Shown here: one piece after another, positions 42,645-47,286 of the stretch
How positions within the stretch are numbered: the stretch's first letter is position 1
How the letters are laid out: every line of letters starts with the position of its first letter
Notes under the pieces: generated by a model
The model's database searches: none
What the model was told of the DNA's origin: nothing
What the model saw: only the letters and a program-made list of their open reading frames with translations
Assembly: GCA_004556545.1 (NCBI GenBank)
Contig: SFGO01000026.1
Span: 1-47,286 of the forward strand
Direction of reading: 5' to 3'
From: Clostridiales bacterium
GTDB lineage: Bacteria; Bacillota; Clostridia; Christensenellales; Aristaeellaceae
DNA: 47,286 nucleotides
Made by a program: the position numbers and the translations under genes

Positions 42645-45600
42645 CTAACTGAAGAACAGCGAACGGATGTCCTCTTCCGTCAAACTGCTCAGGGCCGTTT
42701 CGCCGGAGATGACCACCCGGTCGAAGATGGCCCGCTTGCGCTGGCTCAGGTCGGTCACTTTTTCTTCGATGGTGCCCTGAGCGATCAGCTTGATCACGTC
42801 CACGTCCCGGGTCTGGCCGATGCGGTGGGCCCGGTCGGTGGCCTGATCCTCGGCGGCAGGGTTCCACCAAGGGTCGTAGTGGATCACCAGATCCGCACCC
42901 ATCAGGTTGAGGCCGGTGCCGCCCGCTTTGAGGGAAATGAGGAAGACCTTGCCGTCGCCGCCGTTGAAGCGGTCGCAGAGACGCTGACGTTCCTCCGGGT
43001 GCGTGGCGCCATCCAGATACAGGCAGGAAACACCTTCCCGGTTCAGACGCTTGCGGATGATCTGCAGCATGCCCACAAACTGGCTGAAGATCAGCATCCT
43101 CCGTCCGGAATCAATGGCCGAGTGGACGGTCTGCACCAGCAGCTCCAGCTTGCCGCTGGTGCCCTCGTAATCCGGCAGGAACAGCTTGGGATGACAGCAT
43201 ACCTGCCGCAGCTTCAGAAGAACGCTGAGCACCTGCATCCGGGCCCGGGGCAGCGAGCCTTCGTCCAGCGCCTGTCCCACATGCTGCCGCAGCGTGGCCA
43301 GCAGCGTTTGATAGACCCGATCCTGCTCCGGCGGCATGGCCGCGTATAGATATTGCTCGTGCTTTTCGGGCAGGTCGCTGAGCACCTCGCTCTTCAAGCG
43401 GCGCATCAGGAAGGGACGGATGCGCTCCCGCAGCTCTTCGGCCCGTTCGCCGCTGCCGTAGCGCCGCAGGAATGCGGCCTGGGTGCCCAGATAGCCGGGC
43501 AGGATGAAATCGAAAATGCTCCACAGTTCGCCGGTATGGTTCTCCATGGGGGTGCCGGTCAGTGCCACCCGCACCTGCGCGTCCAGCTCCTTGGCCGCCA
43601 GAGCGCCCTGACTTTGGGCGTTCTTGACGGACTGGGCCTCATCCAGCACGGCGAAGCGCAGGGGAATGTCTTTGTAGTATTCAATATCCCGGCGAAGCAG
43701 GGGATAGCTGGTCAGGATCACGTCCACGGAATCGTCCTTTTTCAGGTCGGCGATGGTGTGGCGGCGCTCATCCCGGGGGCCTGTTACCACCCGGACGATC
43801 AGGCCGTCGTCAAAGCGCTTCATTTCCGCCAGCCAGTGATAGGTCAGAGAAGTGGGCGTGACCACGATGCTCTTCTGAACGCCGTCTTTTTTCTTGGCGG
43901 CGGACAGGGCGGCGATGACCTGCAGCGTCTTGCCAAGACCCATCTCGTCCGCCAGAATGCCGCCCATTCGGGCCTCATACAGGGACAGAAGCCAGTCGCT
44001 GCCCCGGCGCTGATAGGGCGACAGCTTCTTTTGCAGCTTCTGGGGCATATAGTCCTTTTGCGGCGGCTGACTCAGCGTCTGAATGGCTTTTTCGGATTCC
44101 GCGTCCGTCTGCGTATCCGCCCCGGCCATGCGCAGCATGCTGATCATATAAGCGGCCCGATAGGCGCCGAAGCTGAGCTCCCGCGTATCCTCGGGCGCGT
44201 TGGGCTCGTCCAGACGGGCCGCATCCAGCAGCTCCTGCACCACCGGTGCAAGGCCCATCATATCCCGCACATCCAGAAATTCGCCGGTTTTCAGCCGTAC
44301 ATACTGCTGCCGCTGAGCGATGGCGTTCAGAATGGGCAATAGCTCCGGCGCGGGCTTGCCGTCCTCCAGAAGAGAAAACACCAGCCGTCCGCCCCGCATA
44401 TGGAACGAAGCCTTGGCCGAGAAGCGGCGGGGCTTGACCCGCTCGAAGGCCTGCGAGGCGTAAATGGTGCAGTGCCGGGAAAGCTCCGCGACGCCTTGGG
44501 TGCAGAAATACAGGATCTCCCGGGAACGACGAAGCAGAATACGGCCTTTATGCACCACAAAGCCAAAATCAGCCAGCAGATCCAGCACCAGCGCTTCTTC
44601 CCGCCCGTCCCGCAAAAGCATCCGGCCGTCGGGAAGCCCCTGAGCCGTTGGAACGGCCTCCTCGCCCTCCCGAACGGCAAAGGGAAGCACCACGGTTTCC
44701 CCGTAGTGGAATTCCATGCGGGCTTCCACGTTGCCGTCGATCAGATCCAGATAGGCTACGGGCTTCAGCGGCTCTGAAACCAGCCGCGCCCGCAGCTCCG
44801 GCGAGGGCACCACCGATCCCACGGCGGACAGCGCAGGCAGCAGTACGGACAGCACCTCTTCGGCATTTCGGGCAGGGTAGCGGAAGGAAGAACCCTCGCT
44901 GAGCAGCAGGCGGCACACCCGCGCCTGCGAAGAGTACAGATGCGTGACGGTGTTGCCCAAAAGCACATAGCGCGCGTCGGGCGTGATCAGCCGAAGCTGT
45001 TCCGTGCCTTCGGTGGTTACCAGCAGCTCTGTGGGCGTCAGGCTGACCGCAAAGCACAGGGGCAGTTCTTTTTTGCGGATGCCGCCGTGCATCTGCTTCT
45101 GTTCGCCAAATTGAAGCTGGAAGGGATAGTTTTCCAGATAGCGCATGACGCTTTGCAGAAAGGGCCCCGTCAGCAGCACGAAGCGGCCGTCGCACGGTGG
45201 TCCGGCAGACGGTTCGCTTTCGGCGCTTCCCTCTGAAAGCGCCGCAGGTTCCGCTTCGTTTTTCAGGGGAATATAGCTCATCAGCGCGGTCAGAAAGCGC
45301 TCATCCTCCCGGGAAAAGCGCATGCTGTCGGGCCGATAGGTGAATTTTGGGGACACGGTCAGCTCCGACCCGCTGGCAAAGCAGGCCAGCAGATCGGCGA
45401 TATTTTTGACGGCATAAAGCCGCTCCTGTCCCGCCGAAAGTCCCAGCCCGATTCGTCCGTCCTCGTACAGACGCAGCACGGCCAGCAGCCGGACGGTTTC
45501 GCCGCCGGGCATGGCGCGATTCAGCGCCCCCAGCATGCGCTGGCCCAGCGCCAGCTCGTTTTCCTGCCGAAAGCGCTTGAGCGTACCGTCGTTTTCCGCC

Positions 45601-45827
45601 CGCATCAGCGCGGCGACGATATGCGCACAGGGCGATTCCGTCTCGCCGCAGGTGCACAGCGCCTCGCCCCGCCGGGTGAAGGTCACCGACTGCACGTCCG
45701 TTCCGCCCACCTCATAGCGAAGACCGTTTTCCACCTCCATGGGCTGGGAAACCAGTCCGCGCCGGTAAAGCTTTTCCCCCTCCTGAAAGGCTGCCGTATC
45801 CACCCCGATGGATTCCAAAGCAATCAT
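42645..45827 (-). CDS. SNF2/SWI2-family helicase with SWIM zinc finger
   Basis: The 1060-residue protein begins with a SWIM zinc finger (C58-x-C60, C67-x-H69; ALCTCGETESPCAHIV), has a middle SNF2-associated bacterial domain, and ends in the two RecA-like halves of a superfamily 2 ATPase. The motifs are DEMGLGKTLQVIAAL (Walker A), LDEAQSVKN (DEAH-like), LTGTPMENH, SLKAGGTGLNL and ATDRAHRIGQTRDV. It should translocate on DNA and remodel protein-DNA complexes. The ATG at 45827 with GGGAGG 6 bases upstream is preferred to the ATG at 45833, which touches that site. No adjacent methylase or nuclease suggests a defence system, so it is probably the common housekeeping-type Firmicutes helicase. Confidence 0.95.
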   Translation of the reverse strand: MIALESIGVDTAAFQEGEKLYRRGLVSQPMEVENGLRYEVGGTDVQSVTFTRRGEALCTCGETESPCAHIVAALMRAENDGTLKRFRQENELALGQRMLGALNRAMPGGETVRLLAVLRLYEDGRIGLGLSAGQERLYAVKNIADLLACFASGSELTVSPKFTYRPDSMRFSREDERFLTALMSYIPLKNEAEPAALSEGSAESEPSAGPPCDGRFVLLTGPFLQSVMRYLENYPFQLQFGEQKQMHGGIRKKELPLCFAVSLTPTELLVTTEGTEQLRLITPDARYVLLGNTVTHLYSSQARVCRLLLSEGSSFRYPARNAEEVLSVLLPALSAVGSVVPSPELRARLVSEPLKPVAYLDLIDGNVEARMEFHYGETVVLPFAVREGEEAVPTAQGLPDGRMLLRDGREEALVLDLLADFGFVVHKGRILLRRSREILYFCTQGVAELSRHCTIYASQAFERVKPRRFSAKASFHMRGGRLVFSLLEDGKPAPELLPILNAIAQRQQYVRLKTGEFLDVRDMMGLAPVVQELLDAARLDEPNAPEDTRELSFGAYRAAYMISMLRMAGADTQTDAESEKAIQTLSQPPQKDYMPQKLQKKLSPYQRRGSDWLLSLYEARMGGILADEMGLGKTLQVIAALSAAKKKDGVQKSIVVTPTSLTYHWLAEMKRFDDGLIVRVVTGPRDERRHTIADLKKDDSVDVILTSYPLLRRDIEYYKDIPLRFAVLDEAQSVKNAQSQGALAAKELDAQVRVALTGTPMENHTGELWSIFDFILPGYLGTQAAFLRRYGSGERAEELRERIRPFLMRRLKSEVLSDLPEKHEQYLYAAMPPEQDRVYQTLLATLRQHVGQALDEGSLPRARMQVLSVLLKLRQVCCHPKLFLPDYEGTSGKLELLVQTVHSAIDSGRRMLIFSQFVGMLQIIRKRLNREGVSCLYLDGATHPEERQRLCDRFNGGDGKVFLISLKAGGTGLNLMGADLVIHYDPWWNPAAEDQATDRAHRIGQTRDVDVIKLIAQGTIEEKVTDLSQRKRAIFDRVVISGETALSSLTEEDIRSLFFS

Positions 45828-46283
45828 CCGCATCCTCCCAAATAATCAAAACCAATCTTATTCTATTTCTGGAAAAACCTTCCGCCTTCCTGCCTGCCGC
45901 CAGAAAGAAATTCCGAAAAACGAATGATTTTTCGAATGTTTTTCCCATTTCGGCACAAACTGATTTCTGGAACGGCAATCAGGCAAACGGCCGAAAGACA
46001 CGCGCACCCGGGGCTTTTGATTGAAAAGCGCCAAGCCGCCTGCTGCTGCACGCGGCGGATGATGTGAGATGTGTGTGAAGAAAGATTTGATCCTGCGCGG
46101 TGAATTTCCTCAAGCACAGCTGCTGCCGTGAAGCCTTGCGCTTTCGATGGTTGACGTTTCAAGCAGGGCCGCATTCTGTGCGGCTCCTGTTTGCGTTTCG
46201 GCCCATTGAAGAAGGCAAACAACCGCTGGCAGCCAATCGAAACCCGCGAAACCCAATTTTTTTGATTTTTTGCAAAAAGAGGA
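45828..46283. other. Intergenic region without a recognisable gene
   Basis: About 450 bases between the helicase gene and the tRNA-Ser promoter. Open frames here lack ribosome sites and resemble nothing. One hairpin-like stretch, AGGgCCGCA/TGCGGctCCT, lies near 46166-46190. No known RNA family is apparent to me. Confidence 0.5.
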
Positions 46284-46312
46284 TTGACGTTCCGGCAGAA
46301 AGCTGTTATAAT
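46284..46312 (+). promoter_or_regulatory. Promoter of the tRNA-Ser genes
   Basis: TTGACG (46284-46289), a 17-base spacer and consensus TATAAT (46307-46312), 23 bases before the first tRNA. Confidence 0.9.
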
Positions 46313-46335
46313 AACTTTCGCTGGTTCCACAACAG

Positions 46336-46425
<90 letters not shown>

Positions 46426-46469
46426 TTTATCCCTTGCGGATAAAGAAGGAAACATTCACCGTCCACCGT

Positions 46470-46560
46470 GGAGAAGTACCCAAGTGGCCGAAGGGGCTCC
46501 CCTGCTAAGGGAGTAGGGTGCGTGAGTGCCGCCCGGGTTCAAATCCCGGCTTCTCCGCCA
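46470..46560 (+). tRNA. tRNA-Ser (anticodon GCT)
   Basis: Acceptor arms GGAGAAG (46470-46476) and CTTCTCC (46550-46556) pair, followed by G and an encoded CCA. The anticodon stem CTCCC/GGGAG encloses the loop CTGCTAA with anticodon GCT, which reads AGC and AGU. The long variable arm and TTCAAAT T-loop fit tRNA-Ser. It lies 45 bases after the first tRNA-Ser and is probably on the same transcript. Confidence 0.97.
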
Positions 46561-46565
46561 ACAAA

Positions 46566-46604
46566 GGACGCAGATATTGATACAATGTCTGCGTCCTCTT
46601 TTTT
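46566..46604 (+). terminator. Intrinsic terminator of the tRNA-Ser unit
   Basis: GGACGCAGA/TCTGCGTCC (46566-46574 with 46588-46596) is followed by TCTTTTTT. Confidence 0.93.
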
Positions 46605-46658
46605 GCCTGAAAAGTCCTTATTTGCTGGTCTTTTCAGGCTTTTTCTTTTTTGGATGCG

Positions 46659-46783
46659 TTTCAAAGTGCAAGCTGATTTGGTGCATTTTCGTTTCAAAAT
46701 GGGCATTTTCGCTTGCACTCTGAAATGAAAACGGCAGGGGGTGCAAAAACGGGTGCACTCTGAAACGGAGCATTTCAGAGTGC
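46659..46783. repeat. Nested inverted and direct repeats between the tRNAs and the recombinase gene
   Basis: A 15-base arm TTTCAAAGTGCAAGC (46659-46673) is the reverse complement of 46711-46725 except for one base. GCACTCTGAAA occurs at 46715-46725 and again at 46755-46765, and the second copy forms a perfect 11-bp inverted repeat with TTTCAGAGTGC (46773-46783). The same motif thus occurs four times in 125 bases (two in each orientation, one with a mismatch), just downstream of a serine recombinase gene. Confidence 0.75.
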
Positions 46784-46808
46784 GGAGCGGCATGAAAAAG
46801 GCCGAGAC

Positions 46809-47286
46809 TCATTTGGCCTCGACCTTGATTTCTTTTCCGTTTCTGAATTCGAATGCGACGCTGCCGTCCCGGTTTACCGTTCCCTTTTCCAGCAGCAGCG
46901 ACCACACCTGACTGCCCCATTCCTCCAAGGAAGCCGGAGCCTTTTCCAGATGGTCGATGAATGAAGCAAGTTGTCGCGCCTTGTTATTGCGCCTTGCGAC
47001 CTCTGCTTCCAGCTTGTCATGCTTGGCTGACGCCTTTTCGTAGCGTTCGGCAAGAGCGTTGTACTTGGTGTTGTATGCCTCCTGCGACTGTGATTGGCGC
47101 GTATTTTGCCGGACAAGGTTCTGGGTCATATCCGCGATCTCCTCGATTTCCTGACGGAGCTGCTCCATACCGGCTTCCTGCTCGGCGCAGTCCGTGAGGA
47201 GCGATTTCATCAGTTCGCAGTCCTCGATCAGCTGCTTGCGCTGTCTCATCAGCCGGTTATAGGCTTTGAGGAACATTTCCTTGATG
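46809..47286 (-). CDS. Large serine recombinase, C-terminal part (cut by window edge)
   Basis: The reading frame runs in from the right edge and ends at 46809; 158 complete codons plus one partial codon are visible. The sequence matches the C-terminal part of large serine recombinases of the kind found on conjugative and mobilisable elements. It has the FLKAYNRLMRQRKQLIEDCELMKSLLTDCAE block, a long coiled coil with SQSQEAYNTKYNALAERYE, and a final beta segment with GTVNRDGSVAFEFRNGKEI. The catalytic N-terminus and zinc ribbon lie outside. The gene points towards the tRNA-Ser genes, which is the usual position of an integrase next to the end of an integrated element. Confidence 0.78.
   Translation of the reverse strand, partial: IKEMFLKAYNRLMRQRKQLIEDCELMKSLLTDCAEQEAGMEQLRQEIEEIADMTQNLVRQNTRQSQSQEAYNTKYNALAERYEKASAKHDKLEAEVARRNNKARQLASFIDHLEKAPASLEEWGSQVWSLLLEKGTVNRDGSVAFEFRNGKEIKVEAK

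Noticed and set aside
42645..45827. The SNF2 helicase considered as part of a defence island (for example DISARM-like).
   Set aside because: No methylase, nuclease or other defence gene is adjacent, and the SWIM-SNF2 layout is the common stand-alone form.

Overview
The window looks like the chromosome of a fermentative, host- or gut-associated member of the Clostridia (Firmicutes). This is an inference. It rests on the Shine-Dalgarno sequences (AGGAGG type), sigma-A promoters, a T-box leader before ileS, a YesM/YesN-type two-component pair beside an Lpl-type sugar transporter, CUT1 sugar transporters without their own ATPase, a K+-dependent-type membrane pyrophosphatase, and tRNAs with encoded CCA. 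Most of the window is GC-rich, but the first 8.3 kb is visibly more AT-rich.

Region by region. (1) 1-8.3 kb is a minus-strand catabolic operon that looks imported. It runs from a strong promoter at 8202-8231 through an HpcH/HpaI aldolase, two CUT1 permeases, a lipoprotein solute-binding protein, an intercistronic terminator, a fumarate-reductase-like flavoprotein, a GntR/FadR regulator and a cytoplasmic Asp-box (sialidase-fold) protein. Worn remains of an IS1182-like transposase lie beyond its far end. (2) 8.5-18.3 kb is housekeeping on the plus strand: a TIM-barrel protein, a phasin-like protein with an ABC1/UbiB kinase, T-box plus ileS, an RNA methyltransferase, an RluA pseudouridine synthase, tgt and a small exported protein. 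(3) 18.4-29.6 kb is mixed: an HtrA protease, a methyltransferase and GNAT pair, a PHP phosphatase, an aldehyde dehydrogenase, a divergent hppA with a structured attenuator leader, a PdaC-like deacetylase, an orphan IS3-OrfA-like DNA-binding protein, another GNAT and a lipoprotein. (4) 29.7-42.5 kb is carbohydrate sensing and uptake: a YesMN-like pair with LplABC-like transport genes on the minus strand, then a LacI/solute-binding-protein fusion regulator driving a UgpBAE-like transporter with an MBL-fold hydrolase. (5) 42.6-47.3 kb holds a SWIM/SNF2 helicase, two tRNA-Ser genes, inverted repeats, and the C-terminal part of a large serine recombinase running off the edge.

The most interesting signals are regulatory. 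The hppA leader (minus strand, 26171 to 25863) has a 5' helix whose 3' strand is also the 5' arm of an intrinsic terminator, which is the layout of a riboswitch. The cytoplasmic LacI-PBP1-SBP fusion at 36348-38540 is an unusual sensor. A two-copy interspersed repeat (1629-1805 and 19901-20046) shows compensatory base changes in one hairpin. The left-hand operon combines a sialidase-fold protein, a flavoprotein lacking the usual catalytic histidines and an aldolase, which does not match a pathway I can name.
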